NCBI GenBank assembly: GCA_964510065.1
Contig: CAZEAC010000013.1
Location: forward strand, 12,609-76,608
Length of the DNA stretch: 64,000 bases
Source of the DNA: CAZEAC01 sp964510065
GTDB taxonomy: Bacteria; Bdellovibrionota_C; UBA2361; CAIXSY01
Direction: 5' to 3'
Part shown: positions 9,038 to 17,416 of the stretch, piece after piece
Position numbering within the stretch: the stretch's first letter is position 1
Layout: every line of letters starts with the position of its first letter
Notes under the pieces: generated by a model
The model's input: only the letters and a program-made list of their open reading frames with translations
Databases searched by the model: none
What the model was told of the DNA's origin: nothing
Made by a program: the position numbers and the translations under genes

Positions 9038-9457
9038 ATGAAGAGGAAGTTTTTGATTTTGGTGCTGTGCGGATTGTTGGCACCAGTACTTAGCTCGGCT
9101 GAAGATCCGACACCCACGCCGACTCCCAATCCTAAGCTGCTGCGCGAGCGGCAGCGCCTGATTGAGGTGCTTAGCGATCGAATTCATACGAAGAAACCGC
9201 AGTTTTCATTGGTCGGCCGGCTTGAGGCGAATGGAAAAGGCGTCTACAGCATTAATGGCGAGCAGTTTTCAATGGACGGGAAAACGAATGTCCAGGGCGA
9301 ACTTCGCGTGGGCTCCACTGTAGAGGTCCGCGGATTTTATGAGCGAGGAGCGCCCAAGATTGCCTCTCAGGTTGTCGTTATACCAAATATCTCAGCTGAC
9401 CTTGTGCAATGCGAGGCGCCGGACTTGGCAAATGAGAACCAGGCGTTGCACAGGTAA
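9038..9457 (+). CDS. Small secreted protein, DUF5666-like
   Basis: This 139-residue protein has a Sec signal (MKRKFLILVLCGLLAPVLSSAE), then a Pro/Thr linker and a beta-barrel-like domain: FSLVGRLEANGKGVYSING and GSTVEVRGFYERG, then ASQVVV, resembling DUF5666 domains. The ATG at 9038 follows a strong GGGAGGA site at 9023-9029 that overlaps the PilY1 stop, so it is the last gene of the pilus operon. Its function is unknown; a periplasmic accessory to the pilus is a guess from position. Confidence 0.7.
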   Translation: MKRKFLILVLCGLLAPVLSSAEDPTPTPTPNPKLLRERQRLIEVLSDRIHTKKPQFSLVGRLEANGKGVYSINGEQFSMDGKTNVQGELRVGSTVEVRGFYERGAPKIASQVVVIPNISADLVQCEAPDLANENQALHR

Positions 9458-9470
9458 GCTTTACTTGGCG

Positions 9471-10598
9471 CTACTGCTCAGCTCCCATTTTCGCAATATT
9501 TTCGCGAGCCACTTTCAAATTTGGATCAAGCGAGACCGCATGCTCGAATTCTTTCTTCGCATCAGCCTTTCTCCCGGATTTCCAGTAGACAATGCCTAGC
9601 GAGTTATGCGCAATTGGGTTCGATGGATCAACGTTCAATGCTGCGGTAAGTGAGTCTCGGGCCTCGGAATACCGTTCTTGTTTAAGCTGAGTGTATCCCA
9701 ATTCCGAAAGTGCCTTTGCGTTTTTCGGATCAAGCTTGGTAACCTGTTTTAACACCAGCTCTGCAAGTTCGAATTTATTGCGTTTCGAAAGAACGACGCC
9801 AAGCGTGAACTGGGCCTGCAGATCGTGAGCATTCGCTTGGGTTGCGCTACGAAGCAAGCTCTCGGCCCTCTCATAGTCGCCCTTTTTCGCCATTATAAGG
9901 CCAAGTTCGCGGTCGATTGTGAAATCCTTCGGTGATAAATCTTTCGCGCGAGATAGCAACCTCTCCGCTTCTTCGAGCCTGTCAAGCTTGCGAAGCACGA
10001 TTCCCATATTGCGAAGGAGATCGCCCCGTTTCGGGGCGATCTTGGCCGCTTCGTCGTAAATCTCAAGTGCTTCTTCGAGCTTTCCACCCTTTTCAAGAAG
10101 CACTGCCATGCCAATCATAGTTTCGATATTTTTCGGATCAAGCTCCTGAGCTTTTTTTAATGCAGTGAGTGCCTCATCGACGCGATTTTCAGAGAAGTAG
10201 CTGCTGCTCAAGCCCTGCAGTGCCGCGAGATATTTGGAGTCAGTCTTTAACGCATCTTCGAAATCCTGCTTTGCCGAGGAGTATTCCTTCAACTCATTGT
10301 ACATCTGCCCTCGGGTAGTGTAGAAAAGCGCGCCGGGGCTCACACTGATTGCAAAGTTGAGGTCGGTGATAGCCTCGACAATTTTGCCCTGTGATCGAAG
10401 AAGCAACGCGCGATTATATCTCGGCTCAGGGGCAGAGGGGCACTCGCTGATTGCTTGGCTGTAAAGCTGCTCCTGAGTGGCCGGGCTTGACGATTTCGAT
10501 GCGGAAGTCATCAATTCAGCTACACTATCGCAATCTTGCGCCAAGGTAATTAAAGGAAGAAATAAAAATGCCGCGAATAGGTAAAGTTTATTGATCAT
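9471..10598 (-). CDS. Secreted TPR-repeat protein
   Basis: This 375-residue protein starts with a Sec signal (MINKLYLFAAFLFLPLITLAQ) and is otherwise a run of about nine tetratricopeptide repeats with the usual small-residue spacing (for example AKALSELGYTQLKQERYSEA and AHNSLGIVYWKSGRKADA). TPR solenoids bind protein partners; no catalytic domain is visible. It begins 41 bases after the end of the XRE-type gene on the same strand, so the two may share a transcript, and it converges with the pilus operon. Confidence 0.85.
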   Translation of the reverse strand: MINKLYLFAAFLFLPLITLAQDCDSVAELMTSASKSSSPATQEQLYSQAISECPSAPEPRYNRALLLRSQGKIVEAITDLNFAISVSPGALFYTTRGQMYNELKEYSSAKQDFEDALKTDSKYLAALQGLSSSYFSENRVDEALTALKKAQELDPKNIETMIGMAVLLEKGGKLEEALEIYDEAAKIAPKRGDLLRNMGIVLRKLDRLEEAERLLSRAKDLSPKDFTIDRELGLIMAKKGDYERAESLLRSATQANAHDLQAQFTLGVVLSKRNKFELAELVLKQVTKLDPKNAKALSELGYTQLKQERYSEARDSLTAALNVDPSNPIAHNSLGIVYWKSGRKADAKKEFEHAVSLDPNLKVARENIAKMGAEQ

Positions 10599-10639
10599 TG
10601 CTGCCTCTCGGTAGGTGCGAATTCTCAGCCTGTTTCCAA

Positions 10640-12775
10640 TTACGAGAGTAAAATATCTTGCAGCCGCGCACCAGGGAAGACCCGAATGAGCTCGGCGATA
10701 TCATCTTGACATTGCGCGTACGAGGTGAACACCGTGCGAATACCTTTCCAGGTATCATGTAGTCCCCCGGCAAAGCGAACTTCGAAAAGCTGAGCCAACG
10801 TTAGTTTCGAAAGTGGCTGCGGTTCGCAGACTAGGTGACGCCCGGAGCGTGACAATGCTTGAACTCGTCGCCAGCTCTCGGCAATTGGCGCTCCTTGAAC
10901 CTCGGCCACACAGCAGACCCGGCGAATTATATGATGAAGTGCCTGGGCCTCATCGTGAGGAAGATTGTAAATGAAGCTTCCGAAGTGTGAAGAAACGCGG
11001 CCGTTTCGCTGCTCTTGGCCAATAAGCGCTTGGCTAAGCTTATAGTGTACGCTTTCGGGATCCGCGCTCCGCGCCGACGCGTTTTCGCTACTAAGATAAG
11101 AGCGCAAATCCGATCTTGTTACCGTGAAACGTTCATAAAAATCGCGAAGTGTTGTGCATCGTTGCGCAAGCAATGCCTTGAGGAAGCGAGTGGGCGCAGG
11201 GAGCAGTGCAAAACGCGGATGGAGCGACTCGAAACCGCGCTGCCAATTAATAAGATGGGACCCCGAGACCTGTACTTTGGCTGCTCGCAATAACGACTCG
11301 TAGCGCGGCCAGCTTGGCGCCAGTCTAGGATCCGCCGATTTGCGTGAGTTGCCTTGATAAAGTTTTGAGAGCGCATTAGGCACCGGCTTTGAGCGAAGCT
11401 GGCAGGAATAGTAGAGTGCCTCGGCGCTGGGAATTCTCGGGTACGTGAGTTGCAGCACGTATTCTAAGATCTCGCGGAGCCTTTTATGCGGTGCTACGAA
11501 AGTCGAGTCCTTCCATACTGGCGCAAGTTCTTCTGTACCGCCCCACAAGGCGTTCATTGCGACAGGCACTAGCTCAGAGCGATGCTTTGCGCTTCGTCGA
11601 CGTACTATCTCTGAGGTGGCGCGGCTATAAAGATCAATCAGTTCGTCCTTTGAACGGGCCGCAAGCGCGATTACCGCACCGAGTGGAATTTCGGAAGGAA
11701 TATTGCCCTTATTAAGCGCATAGGCAAGGTGGCCAGTCGGCGCAGAGCCAAGGCGGCATGCTGATTCTACCAAATGATAGGGAAGTCCCTGCGTCTCGAG
11801 GAGTCTTATAATATGCCCCGGCCAACTTTTAAGCGTGGTCACGGAAACTGCTGCGGAAGTTGTGAGCGCTTCGATATCGTTCCAAATCTTATGACGAACT
11901 GGTTCGGGGACCGCTAATGCTTCGAGCTCGCTATGATAGCTCCGCTTAATTCTCGATAGTGAAATAGTATCCATGCCGACCACAAAGCGGTAAAGCGGCT
12001 TGCCCTTGGCGCTTCTGAGTCTTTCCCGATATTGCTGATAAACTGCGTCGTCGCGCGCAGCGAGAAGCTCAAGAACACCCCGCGCATACACTTGAATCTG
12101 CGGAAGCTGCCTCTCGAGCGCTTCCGCTTTAGCTGCGTTGAAAATCGCGATACTCTCTGGATGTGCCAGCAGCTTTTCGGGAGAGCAACAGGCCTCTGCG
12201 AAGTCGTCAAGCAGGATTCTGGCGTTACGCGCGAGTGTAGCAACTTCACAGCGACTTCCCCATTGAATCGCTTGAAGCAGGCGTGCGCCGATCGCTGTAC
12301 GCGCCGGGCAGAGATGCTTTGGCGGGCCCCAAAGATAGTGTCGAATTCCAACGTCGGTAAGGGGCGTTCCAGGATATGAGACTGCCACAATTGACGTTGC
12401 TTTATTGACCGCTGAGTCGAGCGCGCGGCCATTTTCGGACTCGCAACCCTGCTCACGTGCCGCCTTGCGCCAGAGGTGAACAATCGACGAAAGTGACGCA
12501 ATCGAAGGATTAACAGCGAGATATTTATCGGGACTGTCACCAAGAGTTCGCCAATTTTCGATTCGGGCTAGAGTTTCCCGATCTATCCCTGCAAGCTTTG
12601 AGAATTGGTTTAATGACAGCTGGAAAACCGTAGTGCGGACGCTGTGAATAAGCGCGCCGAGCTCAGCGGTTTCATGCATCGAGGCTTCCCAGACAACCCT
12701 CCTTTCGCGCATTTTTAAAGGGGGCACTGGCTTAGCTTCGGCCGCGAGATCTGTTTTTTTAGAAGCGGACAGCAT
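10640..12775 (-). CDS. Large protein with N-terminal XRE-type helix-turn-helix
   Basis: This 711-residue protein is an orphan apart from residues 39-80, which fit an XRE/Cro HTH: LGALIHSVRTTVFQLSLNQ, then SKLAGIDRETLARIENW. The remaining 630 residues are mainly helical with many Arg and Leu and no recognised motif. A longer frame reaches 12865, but its first 30 residues are read from a repeat, so I take the ATG at 12775. Alone of its type here and placed beside hairpin-rich DNA, it could be a regulator with a large sensory or scaffold domain. That is inference. Confidence 0.65.
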   Translation of the reverse strand: MLSASKKTDLAAEAKPVPPLKMRERRVVWEASMHETAELGALIHSVRTTVFQLSLNQFSKLAGIDRETLARIENWRTLGDSPDKYLAVNPSIASLSSIVHLWRKAAREQGCESENGRALDSAVNKATSIVAVSYPGTPLTDVGIRHYLWGPPKHLCPARTAIGARLLQAIQWGSRCEVATLARNARILLDDFAEACCSPEKLLAHPESIAIFNAAKAEALERQLPQIQVYARGVLELLAARDDAVYQQYRERLRSAKGKPLYRFVVGMDTISLSRIKRSYHSELEALAVPEPVRHKIWNDIEALTTSAAVSVTTLKSWPGHIIRLLETQGLPYHLVESACRLGSAPTGHLAYALNKGNIPSEIPLGAVIALAARSKDELIDLYSRATSEIVRRRSAKHRSELVPVAMNALWGGTEELAPVWKDSTFVAPHKRLREILEYVLQLTYPRIPSAEALYYSCQLRSKPVPNALSKLYQGNSRKSADPRLAPSWPRYESLLRAAKVQVSGSHLINWQRGFESLHPRFALLPAPTRFLKALLAQRCTTLRDFYERFTVTRSDLRSYLSSENASARSADPESVHYKLSQALIGQEQRNGRVSSHFGSFIYNLPHDEAQALHHIIRRVCCVAEVQGAPIAESWRRVQALSRSGRHLVCEPQPLSKLTLAQLFEVRFAGGLHDTWKGIRTVFTSYAQCQDDIAELIRVFPGARLQDILLS

Positions 12776-12830
12776 GGCGGTATTGTAGCGCCAATACGGA
12801 CCTATCCAAGTGTAATCGTATATAAACCAC

Positions 12831-12850
12831 AGAGACACCGAGGTCACAGC
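12831..12850. repeat. Half copy of palindromic repeat family A
   Basis: The stretch TAAACCACAGAGACACCGAG matches the right arm of the CACAGAG palindromes found whole at 15881, 47086, 54942 and 56274. No matching left arm or terminal repeat is present, so this is a truncated copy. Confidence 0.6.
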
Positions 12851-12896
12851 GCGGCTCGGCCGCAACGTATCGCGGTTGCGGCCTCTTCAGCCGCGC
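12849..12896. repeat. Large GC-rich imperfect hairpin
   Basis: Two nested inverted repeats share one axis: GCGCGGCT (12849) with AGCCGCGC (12889), and GGCCGCAAC (12858) with GTTGCGGCC (12875). The predicted stem is long and stable. It lies downstream of the 3-hydroxyacyl-CoA dehydrogenase gene and upstream of the XRE gene, both on the minus strand, and could stop transcription between them. No U-tract follows on either strand. Confidence 0.7.
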
Positions 12897-12918
12897 TTCT
12901 GTGTCGTCCCTCCGGGGG

Positions 12919-12937
12919 GTTTTTGCTCCGCAAAAAC
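12919..12937. repeat. Short hairpin GTTTTTGC-GCAAAAAC
   Basis: This is a perfect 8-bp inverted repeat around a 3-base loop, in the 327-base spacer 12776-13102. On the plus strand the A-rich right arm and on the minus strand the T-rich arm are part of the stem itself, so it is not a classic terminator. Confidence 0.6.
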
Positions 12938-13003
12938 GTATTACTATCGGGCCATTACTAAATTATCTTGCTTTTTTTGGAAGATATGGCCCGATAGTAA
13001 TAC
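12938..13003. repeat. Perfect 18-bp inverted repeat with 30-base loop
   Basis: GTATTACTATCGGGCCAT at 12938-12955 is exactly repeated in inverse orientation at 12986-13003. The loop carries a second, smaller near-palindrome (ATCTT with AAGAT around a T-run). The length and exactness suggest a mobile palindromic element or a structured RNA. No gene is seen in 12776-13102 beyond these hairpins. Confidence 0.75.
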
Positions 13004-13102
13004 AGAGGCAGGAGAGGGGGGACCAGAGTTAATGAGTCGTTACGCCAGCCCTGTCTAACTTGCTCAAAACATAGTCTATTTTATTCAAGGCACGGTTAAC
13101 GG

Positions 13103-13951
13103 TTACGGATACTTGTAAAATCCTCGGCCATTTTTCCGGCCGTACCATCCCGCTTCGACATACTTAATCAGCAGCGGGCAGGGGCGGTACTTATCTTCGC
13201 CGAGCTCACGATGCAGAAGCTGCAGAATTGATAGCAGTGTATCAAGTCCTACAAAGTCAGCCAGGGTAAGGGGGCCCATCGGCTGATTCGTCCCGAGCTT
13301 CATTGCGGTGTCGACATCTTCGACCTTGACGCCTTCATGAACGAGATAAATAGCTTCGTTCACCATTGGGACAAGGATACGGTTGACAATAAAACCGGGA
13401 CTGTCGATCGCAAGCACGGTAGTCTTTTCGATTCGCGACATTAATTCGATGATTTTGTTGTGGGTCTCGTCACTGGTTTGCAAGCCGCGAATAATCTCAA
13501 CGAGCTTCATCACCGGCACAGGGTTCATGAAATGAACGCCGATAAATTTTTCTGGACGCGAGGTCGCTGCGGCCATCTTAGTTATCGAGATTGACGAGGT
13601 ATTGCTCGCGAAGATAGTGCTATTGGGACAGATCTTATCAAGCTCTTTGAAGAGCTCCGCCTTAATTTCAAACTTCTCGACAATTGCCTCGATCACCAAC
13701 CCGCAGGAACGCAGCGCCGCAAGCGAATCAACCGCCTTAATATTTTGAAGCGTCTTTGTGATGCTATCTTTTGTGATCTTACCCTTTTCAAGCGCCTTAT
13801 TGAGCTGGTTCTCAATGCCCTTAATTCCGCGTTCAAGCGCCTGAGCACTTGCGTCACAGAGGAGGACGAGAAACCCGTAGCTTGCAAACACCTGGGCAAT
13901 ACCTGCCCCCATTTGGCCCGCACCTATAACCGCGATTGAAATCTCAGACAT
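13103..13951 (-). CDS. 3-hydroxyacyl-CoA (3-hydroxybutyryl-CoA) dehydrogenase
   Basis: This 282-residue soluble enzyme oxidises 3-hydroxyacyl-CoA or reduces acetoacetyl-CoA with NAD(P). The Rossmann motif GAGQMGAG is at the N-terminus, the active-site region appears as ASNTSSISITKMA and GVHFMNPVPVMKLVE, and the C-terminal dimerisation domain has GPLTLADFVGLD. Length and layout match single-domain Hbd/PaaH proteins. The ATG at 13951 follows GGAGAGG. It is divergent from mreB, and no other beta-oxidation genes are nearby. Confidence 0.92.
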   Translation of the reverse strand: MSEISIAVIGAGQMGAGIAQVFASYGFLVLLCDASAQALERGIKGIENQLNKALEKGKITKDSITKTLQNIKAVDSLAALRSCGLVIEAIVEKFEIKAELFKELDKICPNSTIFASNTSSISITKMAAATSRPEKFIGVHFMNPVPVMKLVEIIRGLQTSDETHNKIIELMSRIEKTTVLAIDSPGFIVNRILVPMVNEAIYLVHEGVKVEDVDTAMKLGTNQPMGPLTLADFVGLDTLLSILQLLHRELGEDKYRPCPLLIKYVEAGWYGRKNGRGFYKYP

Positions 13952-14113
13952 TTGAAACCTCTCCAAAAAATTTTCATCCAAAAACGTAATTACGATATTA
14001 AGCCGGAGGACCCCAAGGTGAAAGCTCTAATTTATCGCCAAGCAATTCCCAACTGCTCTTTACTATTGAAGAATTTGGTAATAGTCTCAACGCCTAGAAT
14101 TCCAAGGGTAACT

Positions 14114-15127
14114 ATGTTCCGATTCGTCGCGCGAGATTTAGCTATCGATTTAGGCACGGCCAACACGCTTATCTATGAGCAAGGAAATGGCATAGTGCTT
14201 AATGAGCCTTCTATAGTCGCGGTAAAGAGCGACGGCCAGCGCAAGGAAGCGGTGGCTTACGGCGCTGAAGCGAAGCTTATGCTTGGACGTACGCCGGAAG
14301 GGGTCAAGGTAATTCGTCCGGTACGTACCGGAGTGATCGCCGATTTCGAGGCCGCTGGGATGATGCTCAAGCATTTTTTAAGCAAGGGCCGAAAGAAATC
14401 TTGGGCCTTTTTAAAGCCGCGAGTAATTGTCGGGGTGCCAAGCGGTATTACCGAAGTTGAGAAGCGCGCGATTCGTGACTCCATCGAAGGCGAGGCTCGC
14501 GAAGTAAAACTTATCGACGAAGCGATGGCTGCGGCAATCGGTTGTAATCTTCCGGTGACAGAAGCAGCGGCGAGTTTGATTGTCGACATTGGCGGTGGCA
14601 CATCCGATGTCGCGGTAATAAGTCTCAAGGATATTGTTTACTCTGTGTCGGTTCGTCAGGGTGGCGATGCGATGGATGAGGCGATCATTAATTACCTACG
14701 TCGCCGACATCATCTGCTTATTGGTGAATCAACCGCCGAGTTAGTGAAAAAGACCATTGGGTGCGCACACCAGGAGTTTGATAAACAGGAGATGGAGGTA
14801 CGGGGACGAAGTCTAACCTCTGGCGCGCCAGCGGCTATGACTGTGTCTGGTGCCGAGATTCGCGAAGCCATCAATGAAGTGGTCGCCGCGATCATTGCCG
14901 CGATTCGTCAGGCGCTTGAAAACACTCCTCCCGAGCTTTCAGGGGATATTATTTCGGTCGGGCTTTCGTTGGCCGGTGGCGGTGCATTGCTAAAAGGGCT
15001 TGATAAGCGAATTTCCGAAGAGCTTAATATCGCCGTAAGAATTGCCCCCGATCCCCTTGCCGCAGTGGTTGAGGGCGCCGGAAAGTGCCTTGATAAGATG
15101 GATACCTATCGGGATGTGCTGCTCTAG
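14114..15127 (+). CDS. mreB: Rod-shape-determining actin homologue MreB
   Basis: This 337-residue actin-fold ATPase polymerises under the inner membrane and directs lateral cell-wall synthesis. Phosphate loop 1 is AIDLGTANTLIY near residue 10, phosphate loop 2 is VDIGGGTSDVAVIS, and the adenosine motif is LAGGGALLKGLD. The N-terminal MFRFVARD resembles the amphipathic membrane-binding start of MreB. ATG 14114 is preceded by AAGGG; a longer frame from 13952 adds unrelated residues that overlap the divergent promoter. mreC and mreD do not follow, so this copy stands outside the usual mreBCD operon. Confidence 0.93.
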   Translation: MFRFVARDLAIDLGTANTLIYEQGNGIVLNEPSIVAVKSDGQRKEAVAYGAEAKLMLGRTPEGVKVIRPVRTGVIADFEAAGMMLKHFLSKGRKKSWAFLKPRVIVGVPSGITEVEKRAIRDSIEGEAREVKLIDEAMAAAIGCNLPVTEAAASLIVDIGGGTSDVAVISLKDIVYSVSVRQGGDAMDEAIINYLRRRHHLLIGESTAELVKKTIGCAHQEFDKQEMEVRGRSLTSGAPAAMTVSGAEIREAINEVVAAIIAAIRQALENTPPELSGDIISVGLSLAGGGALLKGLDKRISEELNIAVRIAPDPLAAVVEGAGKCLDKMDTYRDVLL

Positions 15128-15314
15128 CATTTGGACGTTTCCCGTACTTTCGCCTTGTCTTTTCGTCGTGTCCTTTGGCTGAGTTCTTTCGCCTCGGCTT
15201 ATTTCGGGCCTATTTCGCCGTGTATTCTAAAGCTCGCTTGAGTTGATACCGACCACATGTTCGGTGCAAAGCAAGGGCGGATTGCCCGCCTCGTATTTGA
15301 AGGTGGAGAGTAGT

Positions 15315-15833
15315 ATGACTCGGTTACTTACTTTTGTAGCGTCTGTGTTGGTAATGTGTGGTTTCATTTCGCGCCCGGCTGCTGCGGCAACTCAATTCTT
15401 GTGGGGGCAGGTAGCTGACGTTGAGATTGATGAAGCCGCTGGCGGGGTTACTGACGGCAGCATTGTTCAGCACAACCAACTCGTTTCCTTTTATCGACGT
15501 GGCACACGAATCTCGAATTTTAGAGCGATTGTCCCAATTCGTTGTGTGTCAGTTGATGGCTTGGTGAGCTATCATGATTACTCGATTTCCAGCACAGAGG
15601 CCCCAGAATTAACGATTCGCCGCAACCGGGTGAACGCCACCACGTTCTTGATTGCGGAGGGAGATCTTCTCCTTAATAACGTTAGTGTCTCGGTCTCTGG
15701 AAGATTTTCTAACGCCCGCCGTGGATCGTTTACGGTGGATATTGAAACAGACAGCAATGGAACAGACCAGTCAACATGTGTTGGTTCAATGACTCTGTCT
15801 CAAGTTCGACGCGGAGCGCGAGTTTCCGAATAA
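15315..15833 (+). CDS. Secreted hypothetical protein
   Basis: This 172-residue protein has a Sec signal (MTRLLTFVASVLVMCGFIS, cleaved near RPAAAA) and a beta-rich body with two cysteines in the mature part. I do not recognise the family. The ATG at 15315 follows GGTGGAGAG, a good ribosome site, so I reject the longer frame from 15243. It is followed by a repeat A palindrome that may end its transcript. Confidence 0.6.
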   Translation: MTRLLTFVASVLVMCGFISRPAAAATQFLWGQVADVEIDEAAGGVTDGSIVQHNQLVSFYRRGTRISNFRAIVPIRCVSVDGLVSYHDYSISSTEAPELTIRRNRVNATTFLIAEGDLLLNNVSVSVSGRFSNARRGSFTVDIETDSNGTDQSTCVGSMTLSQVRRGARVSE

Positions 15834-15880
15834 CGCTCACGACGCGGTATCACATCTAAGTGTGGGTCGCTTTTTCCGCT

Positions 15881-15931
15881 ACTCTGTGTCTCTGTGGTTT
15901 AAGTACTTCAAAAACCACAGAGACACAGAGT
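15881..15931. repeat. Palindromic repeat family A, core only (perfect 20-bp arms)
   Basis: The arm ACTCTGTGTCTCTGTGGTTT at 15881-15900 recurs exactly inverted at 15912-15931 around an 11-base loop. This is the core of repeat family A without the TAGTACACTGTAA ends seen in later copies. It lies between convergent genes and can fold into a long hairpin. Confidence 0.85.
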
Positions 15932-15968
15932 CTGGGAAAGAATACCCGGGGTTAATTAGAATTTACGT

Positions 15969-16910
15969 CTACGCCACCTGAGTTTGCGCTCTTTCAAGCT
16001 TTGCTAATGAGAGGTCTTCGCTTAGAAACGCCACAAGTCCACCAATGGCGCTCGACACAATAATCGCAAGAAGCCAGATTGCTGAGAATGCCACTGCCTT
16101 TTCGCTTGTAAGGATAGCCGGCGTTAGGAAAAATATATAACTTTTCTCGCGCACTCCTAAACCATTCCAGCTAATTGGGAGAGAGCTAAAAATGTTAACG
16201 AAAGGTACGAATACTAAAATAACCGCGATTGGAATATTAACGCCGACGCAGAGCCCCATGACCCAATGCAGCCCTAGCTGAACAAGGTGAAAGACCATTG
16301 AAATTGCCGTAATTATTGTGATGGTTTTCGGCGAGCGCGGAAAAGCCTTCGTCATCTCTTCAACTTTCTGGCGAAGTTTGTGAGAGGTGGGAACAAAGCG
16401 CAAAACAAGCATCGGACCGAATATCCATCCCAGCGCGATACTCAAGCTTCCAAGGCCAAGGCACCAGGCAAGCATCGGCTCGAGGCTAAGCCGCCCGAAA
16501 ATCAAAATCGCGACCCCGCCAAGCGCAGCGAGAGTTGCAAGACCATGCAAGCGGTCAGCAAGAACGCTACTCACCCCGGCCAGTTTAAGAGGCTTGTTCC
16601 GCGCAATAAGTATCCCACGTGCAACGTCTCCACCGACCATGCCTAGTCCAAAGCAGTTTAAGAAGGTGCCGATGAAAAAGGCACGAAGTGCGACCATGTA
16701 GGAGCTATCAATTCCTGCGGCACGCGCGATGAGCCACCATCTGCACGAGCTCAAAAGCTGTCCAAATGCGTAGCCGGCAACGACCACAAAGACGAGGCCC
16801 GGTGAAATTTCAGAAATAACCGAGCTCAACTTCGAAAAGTCCACAGCGCGGGCGACCAACAATAGCAGAATTATGCTTAGTGCAATCTTAGCAAGGCCCC
16901 GTTTTGACAT
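15969..16910 (-). CDS. Lysylphosphatidylglycerol synthetase-like integral membrane protein (UPF0104/AglD family)
   Basis: This 313-residue protein has about eight hydrophobic helices and the family layout: RWWLIARAAGI after the second helix, FFIGTFLNCFGLGMVGGDVARG in the middle and LPISWNGLGVREKSYIFFL near the C-terminus. Relatives are predicted flippases or transport-linked proteins in lipid or glycan assembly. No aminoacyl-transfer domain is present, so it does not by itself make lysyl-phosphatidylglycerol. It converges with the secreted gene upstream. Confidence 0.85.
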   Translation of the reverse strand: MSKRGLAKIALSIILLLLVARAVDFSKLSSVISEISPGLVFVVVAGYAFGQLLSSCRWWLIARAAGIDSSYMVALRAFFIGTFLNCFGLGMVGGDVARGILIARNKPLKLAGVSSVLADRLHGLATLAALGGVAILIFGRLSLEPMLAWCLGLGSLSIALGWIFGPMLVLRFVPTSHKLRQKVEEMTKAFPRSPKTITIITAISMVFHLVQLGLHWVMGLCVGVNIPIAVILVFVPFVNIFSSLPISWNGLGVREKSYIFFLTPAILTSEKAVAFSAIWLLAIIVSSAIGGLVAFLSEDLSLAKLERAQTQVA

Positions 16911-17073
16911 AGGCTATAAGAGTACAATCACCTACGATCTCAAGCAAGTGCCGCTTCCCAGGCAAATAGGCAAAATCATTGCAATAATAGAGCATAGTGT
17001 CGCTATTTCTTGTGTGCCTCAGATTGACAAGCGCTGGATCAGATTATACCCTTAGCCGCTCGTTTTGTTTTGT

Positions 17074-17146
<73 letters not shown>

Positions 17147-17180
17147 GTACTTGGCATCGCCGCTTGACGCGTCGATCGCA

Positions 17181-17253
17181 GAGCCGTGCAGGAATCGAAC
17201 CTATTGCGCCGAAGGCGCAATGAAACGATGGGGCGATTCCTGCGCGGCTCAGT
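17181..17253. repeat. tRNA-Lys 3'-end copies, one inverted and one direct
   Basis: Bases 17181-17202 are an inverted copy (21 of 22 matches) of tRNA-Lys positions 17124-17145. Bases 17234-17253 are an exact direct copy of 17129-17148, the last 18 bases of the tRNA plus two. Between them a perfect hairpin ATTGCGCC-gaa-GGCGCAAT sits at 17203-17221. Only T-arm and acceptor parts are present, so these are not tRNA genes. Confidence 0.85.
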
Positions 17254-17370
17254 GTTTTTGGCATCGTCACCTGTGCGGTGACGATCGCATGGTGTTTTTG
17301 GCATCGTCACCTGTGCGGTGACGATCGCATGGTGTCTTTGGCATCGTCACCGGTGTGGTGACGGTTGTAG
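17254..17370. repeat. Three tandem 40-bp hairpin units downstream of tRNA-Lys
   Basis: The unit TGTTTTTGGCATCGTCACC, a short loop and GGTGACGATCGCATGG repeats with a period of exactly 40 bases (GCATCGTCAC at 17261, 17301 and 17341); the third copy is diverged. Each unit holds the inverted repeat ATCGTCACC/GGTGACGAT. A degenerate relative sits at about 17152-17180. The units abut without spacers, so this is not a CRISPR array. Confidence 0.85.
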
Positions 17371-17416
17371 AGCCGCGATCAAGAAGTGGCTTAATCGCGG
17401 CCTCTTAAGTTGTCTT

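Noticed and set aside
17254..17370. CRISPR array
   Set aside because: The 40-bp units are directly adjacent with no unique spacers, and no cas gene is near.
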